A DNA stretch of 33,847 nt from the NCBI GenBank assembly GCA_003162395.1, contig PMON01000036.1, forward strand, positions 609 through 34,455, given 5' to 3'. Below are positions 15,373 through 23,273 of the stretch, piece after piece. The stretch is from Acidimicrobiaceae bacterium (GTDB lineage: Bacteria > Actinomycetota > Acidimicrobiia > Acidimicrobiales > RAAP-2). How positions within the stretch are numbered: position 1 is the stretch's first letter; each line of letters opens with the position of its first letter. The position numbers were made by a program, and so were the translations under genes. The notes below the pieces were generated by a model. It was not told the origin of the DNA and ran no database searches. It worked only from the letters and a program-made list of their open reading frames with translations.

Positions 15373-17016
15373 GTGACGCTCACGTCTGCCACAACGGTTG
15401 CCGTCGAGCGCACCCCTTCAGTCGACAGCCCCCGAGCCCCGCGCGAGTCCCTTCGGCTCACCGCCCCCCTCTCCATCGTTGCGCTCGTGATGGCGGTGAT
15501 CGCCGGAGTCCTCGTGTTCGTCGCAACGAGCAAGGGAGCCGGGGTCACCTACGACTCGAACTTCTACCTCTCAGCCGGGTTCAACCTGGCGACGGGCAAG
15601 GGGCTGGTCGACTTTCACGGCCAGACGCTTGTTTGGTATCCGCCCGGCTACGCCATCGAGTTCACGATCGCGCACTGGATCGGCGTCGGCTTCCAGTCGA
15701 TGGACAGGTTCGTCAGCTGCCTCGAGATCGCCGCGCTGGTCTGGCTCTCGCACCTGCTGCTGCGCCGGCACGTCCGACGCGACGCCCTCGTCCTCGCGGG
15801 CACGATCATGGTCGGCATCGCGTCCCCACTGCTCGACGTGTACGACCGGGTCTGGTCCGAGACCGCGTTCCTCCCGCTCTGCCTCGCGTTCTTCCTGGTC
15901 CTCGAGTCACTGCTCAAGAAGCCCGAGAGCCGTCGTCTCCTTGGCTGGGCAGTCGCTGCGTCGTCGATCGCGTTCCTCTTCCGCTACGTCGGGCTCTGCC
16001 TCGTCCCGACCGGGGCGATCGCGATTTACCTCGGTCTTCGAGATCGAGGCCATCGGACGGCACTGGAGTCCGCGGGGCGCTTCGCCGCCTTGGGGCTGAT
16101 CGTGCCGGCGGTGTGGTTCATTCGCAACGACGAGGTCTCGGGCACGTTCGCGGGGAGCAGAGGGACCCAGGTCCACGGCCTCAGCTACGTGGCGCTCCAC
16201 TTCTTCGACACGATCGGAGGCTGGGTCTGGCCCGCCCAGATGCCGCCGTCGTCGTCACGCTTCGCGCTTGGCGTCGTGGTCGTCGTGGGCGGCGTGCTCC
16301 TGGTAGCCCTCTTCGTCGCCCGCCTGCTCCGAGCGGACAAGCTGAGCCTGCGCGACGCGAGGTCCAGCCAGTTGCTGCCACTCTGCGCGTTCCTCGCGTG
16401 CTACTTGGTTTCGTACTTCATTGGCGACCAGGGCGCGTCGACACCGGCCGGCGTCACCCGGCTTGCTTCGCCGATCTTCATCCCGCTGCTCGTGCTCGGG
16501 TTCGCGGCCGCAGATCGCTGGCTCGACGTCGTTCGTCCGAGGTTCGCCCGCATCGCACTCGTCGCGGTCATGGGGCTCGCCGTTGCTGGGGTCGTTGTCC
16601 AGGCGGTCTCTTCAGGCGTGGACGCCAACGGGGCGGCTCGCAACGGCATCTCGTACTCGGCGCCGAACTGGACGCAGAACCCGTTCACGCTGGCAGCGGT
16701 CGCCCTGCACGTTCCTTCGAGCACGGTGGTGATCACGAACGGCGGCACCTTCCTGTATCCCGCGCTGCAGCGCACGCTCCTGCCGGTGCCGACCCGCACC
16801 TCGCAACCCGTGCCCGACTGGTTCGTCCGGAAGACCGCCTGCTCGGGCGGCATCCTCATGTGGACGAACCTCTTGGGTCCCGGCAACTCGTACCAGCCCA
16901 TCGACCTTCGAAAGGTCATGGTGCTGACGCAGCTGACGTCAGACGCTGACGGGCAAATCTATCGTTTGTCAGCGCTGCCCGGCTCGACTGTGTGCCAGCA
17001 CTCGTCTCCCACGTAG
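15373..17016 (+). CDS. Polytopic membrane glycosyltransferase-like protein (GT-C fold)
   Basis: The product is about 547 aa from GTG 15373; an in-frame GTG at 15277 is the alternative. After a short cytosolic lead the first membrane helix (LSIVALVMAVIAGVLVFVA) is followed by GAGVTYDSNFYLSAGFNLATGKGLVDFHG, whose acidic residue in the first outer loop is the hallmark of the GT-C superfamily (ArnT/PMT-like, polyprenyl-phosphate-sugar dependent). About ten more hydrophobic helices follow up to residue 420. The C-terminal 120 residues, from SGVDANGAARNG on, form a soluble outer domain with two Cys. The likely role is transfer of a lipid-linked sugar outside the membrane. The donor and acceptor are unknown. 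It could also be a membrane protein without transferase activity. Confidence 0.78.
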   Translation: MTLTSATTVAVERTPSVDSPRAPRESLRLTAPLSIVALVMAVIAGVLVFVATSKGAGVTYDSNFYLSAGFNLATGKGLVDFHGQTLVWYPPGYAIEFTIAHWIGVGFQSMDRFVSCLEIAALVWLSHLLLRRHVRRDALVLAGTIMVGIASPLLDVYDRVWSETAFLPLCLAFFLVLESLLKKPESRRLLGWAVAASSIAFLFRYVGLCLVPTGAIAIYLGLRDRGHRTALESAGRFAALGLIVPAVWFIRNDEVSGTFAGSRGTQVHGLSYVALHFFDTIGGWVWPAQMPPSSSRFALGVVVVVGGVLLVALFVARLLRADKLSLRDARSSQLLPLCAFLACYLVSYFIGDQGASTPAGVTRLASPIFIPLLVLGFAAADRWLDVVRPRFARIALVAVMGLAVAGVVVQAVSSGVDANGAARNGISYSAPNWTQNPFTLAAVALHVPSSTVVITNGGTFLYPALQRTLLPVPTRTSQPVPDWFVRKTACSGGILMWTNLLGPGNSYQPIDLRKVMVLTQLTSDADGQIYRLSALPGSTVCQHSSPT

Positions 17017-17071
17017 TTCGATTTCGAATCTGGAGCGAGCATCGAGTCGCCGATCGGTGCTGGGCGCGTGA

Positions 17072-17602
17072 AGAGCCGAAGATGTTGACCTGCCGGCGTC
17101 ATCTGGCGGAACGCCGAATGAGTACGTGGCCACACTCGCCGATCCGGGCAACAAGGCAGGGATTCTCGGGCAGGACAACAGTGGTGGTTGAGGCGGTGTT
17201 GGCGTCTTGGGGACATCGGCGGGTGCAATAGGAGTCTCGGGATAGTCATCCGCGAACGGCCTTGGCGTACTCGGGACAGCGGCGAGCGGTGCCGGCGCCT
17301 CTGGGAAGAGCTCAGGTACGTACGGTGGCTGGGGCGTCGCAGGCCAAAGCGTGCGAGCAAGCAAGACAGGGTTAGAGGACTTGATTGCAGGCGTGTGGGG
17401 CGACTCAACATCAGAGATTGGAGTGTGGGGGACATCTGATTCCAGCTCGGGGGTGCGGGGGGATACAAATAATGGTGATGGGGTGACAGGAAGCGCCTGT
17501 GGCGATGGGCACAGCGGTGTTGCTGGGTGGAGCGCGCGCCAAACGGCAAGGCCGACTGCCAGTGGGCGTTGTCGACGGCCATGGCGGGCCTTCAATCGGT
17601 GA
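17072..17602 (+). pseudogene. Relic of a GVxG-repeat protein with two in-frame stops
   Basis: One continuous plus-strand frame carries repeats of about 10 residues with the pattern GVxGxS/T. Clear units are GVLGTSAGAI, GVLGTAASGA, GVWGDSTSEI, GVWGTSDSSS, GVRGDTNNGD and GVAGWS. The frame is interrupted by TGA at 17189-17191 and TAG at 17243-17245, and no start codon with good signals is visible. Repeats of this kind occur in bacterial surface or fibre-like proteins of unknown function. I infer a decayed fragment. The minus strand is open over 16969-17634 (221 codons, Pro/Thr-rich), but this is what the antisense of GVxG codons gives. The G+C content is visibly lower than in the flanking genes. 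Confidence 0.55.
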
Positions 17603-17739
17603 GCGAGTAAGCCCAGTCCAAGAGCGGACGTCACAGTGCAAACATGAGTAATATTATTTGCAGTCGATGTCGTCGAACGATGTCCGGACGGTGACGCTCC
17701 ATCGAGATCCTCTACCGCAACAGCGGCTCCGCCGTGATT

Positions 17740-17768
17740 TTGACCTCCGCGATATTGGGCACTACCTT
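17740..17768 (+). promoter_or_regulatory. Sigma-70-type promoter of the sugar transporter operon
   Basis: TTGACC (17740-17745) and TACCTT (17763-17768) are separated by 17 bp, the optimal spacing. The predicted start is near 17775, giving a leader of about 25 nt before the ATG at 17801 with AAAGGGG in front. No obvious operator palindrome is seen around it. An AT-rich patch (aatattatt, near 17651) lies about 90 bp upstream. Confidence 0.65.
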
Positions 17769-17800
17769 CAATTTGTCATGTTCCACTGAAAGGGGACTTC

Positions 17801-19003
17801 ATGCGAGTAAGACATCATCGGGTCACGACGGCTTCCGCGGCCTTCGGACTCGCCGCGGCCTTGATTTGTACTGCCGCGGTGAGCACAGCGAGCGCGGCGA
17901 CCCAGCCGCGGTCAGGCATCACGGTCAATTCGTTCAACTCCAGCTACTCCGCGATGAAGCAGTTGATTCCGATCACCAAGGCAGGCAATGGCAAGGGCGG
18001 CATCGGCGTCCTCCTGCCGGACGAGGTGACCTCGACCAGGTACGTCCAGTATGACAAGCCCAACCTCGCGCGGGCGTTCGCCACGGCCGGCCTCAAGGCA
18101 TCCAGTCTCACGATCCAGAACGCCCTCGGCAGCACATCCACTCAGATCGCCCAGGCCGAGGCAATGATCGCCAAGGGCGTCAAGGTCCTCCTCCTGGACG
18201 CGCTTGACGGACCGACCGGCGTCACGATCGAGAGCAAGGCCAAGGCGGCCCATGTCAAGGTCATCGACTACGACCGTCTGGTCCTTGGCGGAAGCCGGCT
18301 CTACTACGTGAGCTTCGACAACGTCTACGTGGGACACCTGCTCGGCACCGGCCTCGTGTCGTGCGCCGCGTCCTGGCACGTCGCGCACCCGAAGGCAATC
18401 GTCATGGCGGGCGCCCCGACCGACAACAACGCCACGCTGTTCTCGCAGGGCTACAACGCCGTACTCAAGCCGCTCTTCTCAAAGGGCACCTGGGTCAAGG
18501 AGGCCGCGCCAGCGGGCACCTGGACGCCGTCCGTCGCCCTGCAGGAGTTCCAGCAGGCCTTCACGGCACACCCGAAGTCGAACGTGCTGCTGAGCCCGAA
18601 CGACGAGAATGCCGCGCCGATCATCACCTACATGAAGAACACCTTGAAGGTGAAGCCGCTGACGTTCCCCGTCACTGGACAGGACGCGACGCTCACGGGC
18701 GTACAGAACATGATCACGAACTACCAGTGCGGCACCGTCTACAAGCCGATCTACCTCGAGGCCCAAGGCGCAGCTGCCCTGGCGCTCTACCTGCGCGCAG
18801 GCAAGACGCCACCCAAGGGCCTCACGAACGGCACCACGCTGGACACGACGTCGATGGTGAAGGTCAAGTCCGTGCTCATGCACCCGCTGTGGGTGACTGC
18901 GAAGACGGTCGAGGCCACAATCATCAAGGACAAGGTCATCACCGTCAAGCAGCTCTGCACGGCCGCGTACAAGAAGGCCTGCAAGGCATACGGGATCAAG
19001 TAA
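17801..19003 (+). CDS. xylF: XylF-like sugar-binding protein of an ABC importer
   Basis: The product is 400 aa; the ATG has AAAGGGG 6 nt upstream. The signal peptide is MRVRHHR followed by a hydrophobic stretch and a likely cut after ASTASA; no lipobox is seen. The periplasmic-binding-protein fold of the ribose/xylose class shows as GKGGIGVLLPDEVTSTRYVQYDKPNL, AQAEAMIAKGVKVLLLDALDG, KAAHVKVIDYDRLVLGGSRLYYVSFDNVYVGHLLG (the YDR and SFDN segments of XylF) and FPVTGQDATLTGVQNMI (ligand-binding GQD). This is strong support for a pentose or related aldose ligand, most likely D-xylose. It is the first gene of the operon, ahead of an ATPase and a permease, with a stable hairpin after its stop. Confidence 0.88.
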   Translation: MRVRHHRVTTASAAFGLAAALICTAAVSTASAATQPRSGITVNSFNSSYSAMKQLIPITKAGNGKGGIGVLLPDEVTSTRYVQYDKPNLARAFATAGLKASSLTIQNALGSTSTQIAQAEAMIAKGVKVLLLDALDGPTGVTIESKAKAAHVKVIDYDRLVLGGSRLYYVSFDNVYVGHLLGTGLVSCAASWHVAHPKAIVMAGAPTDNNATLFSQGYNAVLKPLFSKGTWVKEAAPAGTWTPSVALQEFQQAFTAHPKSNVLLSPNDENAAPIITYMKNTLKVKPLTFPVTGQDATLTGVQNMITNYQCGTVYKPIYLEAQGAAALALYLRAGKTPPKGLTNGTTLDTTSMVKVKSVLMHPLWVTAKTVEATIIKDKVITVKQLCTAAYKKACKAYGIK

Positions 19004-19026
19004 GTCAGCTAAGTTCAGATCAGGTC

Positions 19027-19072
19027 GGACGTCGCCCCACGGCCCGCTTCGGCGGGTACGGGGGCGGCGTCC
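19027..19072 (+). other. Intergenic UUCG stem-loop between binding-protein and ATPase genes
   Basis: The outer arms 19027-19038 and 19061-19072 form a 12-bp stem with one G-U pair. The inner arms CCCGC (19043-19047) and GCGGG (19052-19056) close a TTCG tetraloop. Such a hairpin after the binding-protein gene would protect its mRNA or act as a partial terminator, giving more binding protein than ATPase and permease. Confidence 0.7.
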
Positions 19073-19100
19073 GTCCACGTCAATGGGGGGAGTGCGAGCG

Positions 19101-19841
19101 GTGCTGCTGAGCCTTCGCGGCGTGTCCAAGAGCTTCGGCGCGGTGCATGCCTTGCAGGACGTCGACCTCGACGTGCTGGCGGGCAAGGTGACCGCGCTCG
19201 TCGGCGACAACGGCGCCGGCAAATCCACGCTCGTAAAGACCGTCGCCGGAACATGGCAGCCGACCTCGGGGGAGATCTTCTGGAAGGACCAGCGGACCTC
19301 GATCCGCACGCCCAGAGATGCCGATGCGCTCGGGATCGCGACGGTGTACCAGGACCTCGCACTCTGCGACAACCTTGACATCGTCCAGAACATGTTCCTC
19401 GGCCACGAGCGACTCCGTTTCCGCCTTCTCGACGAGAACGCGATGGAGCGGGCAGCTCGCGGCACGCTCGCTGAATTGTCGGTGACGACGGTGCGGTCCG
19501 TCCGACAGCTGGTGGCGTCTCTCTCGGGAGGCCAGCGCCAGTCCGTCGCCGTGGCACGAGCGGTCATGCGTGATGCTCAGCTCGTCATCATGGACGAGCC
19601 GACCGCCGCGCTCGGGGTCTCCCAGACGGCTCAGGTCCTCGCCCTAATTCGCACCCTTGCCGACCGCGGGATCGGGGTGCTGCTCATCTCGCACAACCTG
19701 AATGACGTCTTTTCTGTCGCGGACCGGATCGCGGTGCTTTATCTCGGGCGCCTGGTTCACAGCGGCGACGTCGCCGGCTACACCCCGCAGCGCGTCGTCG
19801 AGATCATCACGACGGGCACCCTTGCAACGGCGGCGACGTGA
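19101..19841 (+). CDS. ABC transporter ATPase, single-domain sugar type
   Basis: The product is about 246 aa if GTG 19101 is used; the run GGGGGGAG ending at 19092 is a good ribosome-binding site for it. In-frame ATG 19083 and GTG 19092 are alternatives. Motifs are GDNGAGKST (Walker A), the Q-loop region VYQDLALCDNLDIVQNMFLG, LSGGQRQ (signature), LVIMDEPTAALG (Walker B and D-loop) and LLISHNLNDVFSVADRI (H-loop). Sugar ATPases of the XylG/RbsA class usually carry two fused ABC domains of about 500 aa; this one has a single domain and must act as a homodimer, as in FrcA-type systems. Its stop overlaps the permease GTG by 4 bp. Confidence 0.92.
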   Translation: MLLSLRGVSKSFGAVHALQDVDLDVLAGKVTALVGDNGAGKSTLVKTVAGTWQPTSGEIFWKDQRTSIRTPRDADALGIATVYQDLALCDNLDIVQNMFLGHERLRFRLLDENAMERAARGTLAELSVTTVRSVRQLVASLSGGQRQSVAVARAVMRDAQLVIMDEPTAALGVSQTAQVLALIRTLADRGIGVLLISHNLNDVFSVADRIAVLYLGRLVHSGDVAGYTPQRVVEIITTGTLATAAT

Positions 19842-21115
19842 GCATCGAGGCACCGGGACCTCCTCGGCCGCTCGCCGCCCCTTCCGAGCCGGAGTTGGAG
19901 ACATTGGTCTTCGACGAGACACTCTCCACATATCTCCGCCAGACGTTGCAGAAGATCCGCGGTGGTCAGACTGGCGTACTCCCGCTCTTGGTGGGCCTAG
20001 GGATCGTCGTGATCGTGTTCCAGCTGAAGGCCTCGCTCTTCCTCTCCAACCAGAATCTCGCGAACCTACTCACCCAAGCCTCCTTCATCATCGTCCTTGG
20101 CTTCGCCGAGGTCTGGGTGCTGCTCCTCGGCGAGATCGACCTCTCGGTCGGCTACAACGCCGGTATCGCTGGCGCGCTGATGGCACTCATGAGCTCCGCG
20201 CCATACAACCTGCCCTGGTTCGTTGCGATCCTGATTGGTCTCGCCGCCTCCGCGATCATCGGCATGCTGATCGGGGCGTTCGTCATCTTGCTCCGACTTC
20301 CTTCCTTCATCGTGTCGCTCGCGTTCTACCTGGCCCTCTATGGGGTCCTCCTCAAGATCGTTGCTCTCGACAACTACAACGGGTCGATCACGCTCTCGAG
20401 CTCAAAGCTGATTGGCCTCGTGCAAGCGAACCTTCCGACGACGGCGGGGCTCATCGTCGTCATAGCGGCGGTCGTCGGCGCCTCGATCCTGACCGTGCTC
20501 CGGGACCGTCGACGTCGGGCGAGCGGCTCGGAGGTTGTGCCCTTCGCGATCACCGCCGCGAAGGTGCTGGGACTCGCCGCTGCTGGCGCGCTCTTGCTTT
20601 TTGTGTGCAACGCCAACCGCGGCGTCTTCGGAATCGTCGAGGGGATCACCTACGCGGTGCCGATCTTCATGGGGATCCTCGTGCTCTGGAGCTTCCTCTT
20701 GGCGCGGACGAGGTTCGGCCGCAACATCTACGCCATCGGTGGCAACGCCGAGGCGGCGCGACGCGCGGGTGTGAGCCTCGGCTGGAATCGTCTCTGGGCC
20801 TTCACGCTCGCCGGTCTCACGGCGGGGGCCGGGGGGGTCCTGTATACCTCGGCAAATGGAGGTGCGACGGGGAACATCGACACCAACCTCGTGCTCTACG
20901 CCGTCGCCTCCGCGGTGATCGGTGGCGTCAGTCTCTTCGGCGGTCGCGGAAAGATGTTCCATGCCTTGCTGGGCGGCCTGTTCATCGCGACGATCTACAA
21001 CGGCATCCTGCTGATCGGCTACGACGCTGCGGTCCAGTCCATCGTCATCGGGGTCGTGCTCCTCGCCGGCGTGAGCGTGGAGGCGCTCTCGCGCCGCCGC
21101 CAAGCTCGAAGCTGA
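19838..21115 (+). CDS. xylH: XylH-like sugar ABC transporter permease
   Basis: The product is 425 aa with a GTG start in a GTGA overlap with the ATPase gene. About 50 polar N-terminal residues precede a polytopic domain of the branched-chain-amino-acid/ribose permease family. The segments FAEVWVLLLGEIDLSVGYNAGIAGALMAL, YAIGGNAEAARRAGVSLGWNRLWAFTLAGLTAGAGGVLY and VIGGVSLFGGRGKMFHALLGGLFIATIYNGILLIGYD are diagnostic of XylH/RbsC-type permeases. It forms the membrane channel, presumably as a homodimer with the ATPase, and receives sugar from the XylF-like protein. It is the last gene of the operon; no terminator hairpin was found after it. Confidence 0.92.
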   Translation: MSIEAPGPPRPLAAPSEPELETLVFDETLSTYLRQTLQKIRGGQTGVLPLLVGLGIVVIVFQLKASLFLSNQNLANLLTQASFIIVLGFAEVWVLLLGEIDLSVGYNAGIAGALMALMSSAPYNLPWFVAILIGLAASAIIGMLIGAFVILLRLPSFIVSLAFYLALYGVLLKIVALDNYNGSITLSSSKLIGLVQANLPTTAGLIVVIAAVVGASILTVLRDRRRRASGSEVVPFAITAAKVLGLAAAGALLLFVCNANRGVFGIVEGITYAVPIFMGILVLWSFLLARTRFGRNIYAIGGNAEAARRAGVSLGWNRLWAFTLAGLTAGAGGVLYTSANGGATGNIDTNLVLYAVASAVIGGVSLFGGRGKMFHALLGGLFIATIYNGILLIGYDAAVQSIVIGVVLLAGVSVEALSRRRQARS

Positions 21116-21409
21116 GTGCCGCGGAGTCGTACGCCCCACTCCTCTGCGAGCGACTTGTCGCCGTCGCCAATCGGCACGGAGGTCCAACACTTCGGGACCG
21201 TGACGATGGTGCGTTCCCGGCCTGTCTTCGTTGCCTAGATGCCGTGCGTGCCGCCGATCGAGCACGCCGATGCCCCGCATCATGATCAGGTCACCCTTGT
21301 TCAGGTGCCCGACCAGGCGGCCGATCGATGAGTGCTCCGGTACCATGCGGAGGCTTCCTCATGGCAACAACGGGCGGCCAATTGCCACAAGATTGCCACC
21401 AAGGGGCCC
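21116..21409. other. Non-coding stretch upstream of the tRNA gene
   Basis: No gene is supported. TACCAT at 21341-21346 may be the -10 of the tRNA promoter. Just before the tRNA, two near-copies of an 11-base unit (attgccacaag, then attgccaccaag) lie side by side at 21381-21403. A minus-strand frame reading IGRLVGHLNKGDL is open near 21346 but is too short to name. Confidence 0.45.
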
Positions 21410-21494
21410 GGAGGGGTGCCAGAGCGGCCGAATGGACCGGTCTTGAAAACCGGCGTGGGGCAACCCACCGTGGGTTCAAATCCCACTCCCTCCG
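21410..21494 (+). tRNA. tRNA-Ser (anticodon UGA)
   Basis: The cloverleaf can be drawn by hand. The acceptor stem GGAGGGG pairs with TCCCTCC (one G-U pair) and is followed by discriminator G. The anticodon stem CCGGT/ACCGG has loop CTTGAAA, giving anticodon TGA. There is a long class II variable arm, and the T stem GTGGG/CCCAC has loop TTCAAAT. The 3' CCA is not encoded. The large variable arm and the anticodon agree on serine. tRNA-Ser genes are common integration targets, but no second copy of the 3' end was noticed in the window. Confidence 0.95.
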
Positions 21495-21572
21495 CGCGGA
21501 ACTCGAACGCGTGCGTCGGGTTCTCCAAGTTTCGAGAAGGCCAGCTCATCTGAAGAAAAGAACGCAGGCCGC

Positions 21573-21602
21573 TTGGGATCCGATGGTGCTCTCACGTATA
21601 TT
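21573..21602 (+). promoter_or_regulatory. Promoter-like sequence for the Calx-beta gene
   Basis: TTGGGA (21573-21578) and TATATT (21597-21602) are separated by 18 bp. The predicted start near 21609 gives a leader of about 80 nt before the ATG at 21692. The AT-rich -10 stands out strongly from the GC-rich surroundings. Confidence 0.5.
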
Positions 21603-21691
21603 TTGTACGTGGTCCGCGGATTGATTCCTCTCAATCGGGCGCCCTTTGCGGTCCTGTTGTGCACGTCGCCAGCGGCGCTGCTCGGCATCTG

Positions 21692-23221
21692 ATGGCCACC
21701 CATCGCCGGCGTGTCGGTGTGATCCGATCTGGCGGTCGGCTCGTCGTGGGAATCGCGCTCACTGCCGCGTTCACGACCCTTGCCTCGGCGGGCGCCGCAT
21801 CGGCAGAGGCTCGGGCTGCGACCTCGACGCTGACGGCGACGGCGGGGGCTGTTGACGTCGCCGCGCCGCTCAGCGGGCCGAGGGTCGTGGACATCCCGGT
21901 GACGCTCAACGAGCCGGCCCCTTCGACGGTGTCGCTTCGCTATCACGTCGTTGCCGGGACGGCTCGCGCCGGCCACGACTTCAGGTCGAAGACCGGGCTG
22001 GTCACCTTCGAACGCAACTCGGTGAGCGCATCGATCGCCGTGACCGTGCTCGCCGACAGCGCCAAGCCGACGTCCACCTGCTGGTCAGAAGCGGCGTCCG
22101 CCTGCCGCGCCTTTGGCGTCGCACTCACGGCCTCGGGCAGCATCAAGGTCGCGCCCGCGCCGAGCGACGACGAGATCCTCTGGAATGCCCCGAGCGGGCA
22201 AGGGGTCAGCGTCGGTGACGCGGTGGTTGCCAGCGGCACCTCTGGCCCAGATCGCGTCGTCCGCGTGCCGGTGACGCTCGCAAAGCGGGCAAGCGCCGCG
22301 ATCGCCGTGGCGTACAAGCTCGTGGCGGACTCGGCGCTCGCGACGGACAACTTCGTCGCCGCACACGGCACGATCCGGTTCCAGCCCGGTGCGACGACGT
22401 CGAGCGTCGAGGTCTCGATCGTCGCCTCGAAGGGCTTCCAGCCCTTCGAGGTGCTCTACGTCGAGCTCTCGCACCCGACGGGCGCGAGCGTCGCGCGAGC
22501 AGGCGGCACTGTCGTCATCGCGACAAGCGCCGCGGGCATCCCCGACCCGATCAGCCCGGGCTACGCAGGGGCGAGTCTCACCCAGATCGACTCGGCCAAG
22601 TCCAAGACGGGCGACTCCTACACGGTCGCTGTCAACGGCGCGACGTCCACGATGACGGGCAACGCGCCCGTCATCGCGTCCAACGACCGGATGGTGTTCT
22701 GGCCGACCGCGGAGTCGCCGGTCGCGAACCAAGAGTCGTGCTCGACCTGGTCGTCGCAGACGCCCGCGCAGTCGAGCGGCGTCTTCACCCAAGAGGGGCT
22801 CGCCCTGCGGTTCGCGACGAACGACGGGGTCACGCGTGGACTGACCGTGACCAAGGGAGTCTGGGCGAGTGCCAACTACGTCTTCAACGTGCACCTGTGG
22901 AACACCACCTGGTCGACGCCGTTCCACCTTCTCCAGGGCTTCAACCTCTCGTCGTACCTCGTCACGGGCGGCAACACCTCCCCGCTGCCCTGGGACGTCT
23001 GCGCACGCGTCGTGGGGACCACGCTGCAGTTCGAGGTCTGGTTCGCGGGTCAGGCGCCGCCGGCGTGGGGCAACACCGCACAGGGCGGCACCGTGAACCT
23101 GCCCGCGGGCTGGGACTACGCCGGCCGGGCCGGCTGGTACGTCGGTCACCTGGCGACCAACGCGTCAGCCACCTACACCGACATGGTCACCGAGGCGCCG
23201 CAGGGCGCGCCGGCACTCTGA
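21692..23221 (+). CDS. Secreted Calx-beta domain protein
   Basis: The product is about 509 aa from ATG 21692; GTG 21659 is an alternative. The signal peptide is basic (RRRVGVIRSGGR) with a hydrophobic core and a likely cut after GAASA. Two Calx-beta units follow: VVDIPVTLNEPAPSTVSLRYHVVAGTARAGHDFRSKTGLVTFERNSVSASIAVTVLAD, and VVRVPVTLAKRASAAIAVAYKLV...DNFVAAHGTIRFQPGATTSSVEVSIVA. The pattern TAxxGxDF...G.xxF..G is typical. The C-terminal roughly 220 residues, rich in Trp and Thr, look like a beta-jelly-roll or lectin-like domain with several Cys. The likely place is outside the cell, with calcium-dependent adhesion or carbohydrate binding as a family-based guess. Confidence 0.82.
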   Translation: MATHRRRVGVIRSGGRLVVGIALTAAFTTLASAGAASAEARAATSTLTATAGAVDVAAPLSGPRVVDIPVTLNEPAPSTVSLRYHVVAGTARAGHDFRSKTGLVTFERNSVSASIAVTVLADSAKPTSTCWSEAASACRAFGVALTASGSIKVAPAPSDDEILWNAPSGQGVSVGDAVVASGTSGPDRVVRVPVTLAKRASAAIAVAYKLVADSALATDNFVAAHGTIRFQPGATTSSVEVSIVASKGFQPFEVLYVELSHPTGASVARAGGTVVIATSAAGIPDPISPGYAGASLTQIDSAKSKTGDSYTVAVNGATSTMTGNAPVIASNDRMVFWPTAESPVANQESCSTWSSQTPAQSSGVFTQEGLALRFATNDGVTRGLTVTKGVWASANYVFNVHLWNTTWSTPFHLLQGFNLSSYLVTGGNTSPLPWDVCARVVGTTLQFEVWFAGQAPPAWGNTAQGGTVNLPAGWDYAGRAGWYVGHLATNASATYTDMVTEAPQGAPAL

Positions 23222-23273
23222 TCGACGCCGTACGTCGGCATCCTTGACTCGCACGCCGTGTGCGCGGGGGAGC

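Noticed and set aside
14799-16949. Plus-strand frame of 716 codons over the gap and the membrane gene
   Set aside because: It is out of frame with a clear polytopic membrane protein and very Arg/Pro-rich. The part inside the gap shows no recognisable domain.
16969-17634. Minus-strand frame of 221 codons rich in Pro and Thr
   Set aside because: It overlaps the end of the membrane glycosyltransferase gene and mirrors the GVxG repeats of the plus strand. It has no ribosome-binding site or known domain, so it is kept only as an alternative in the pseudogene entry.
21250-21346. Minus-strand fragment with IGRLVGHLNKGDL, slightly like the start of DUF262 proteins
   Set aside because: Only about 13 residues fit, and the following residues do not continue the family pattern. 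Chance is likely.
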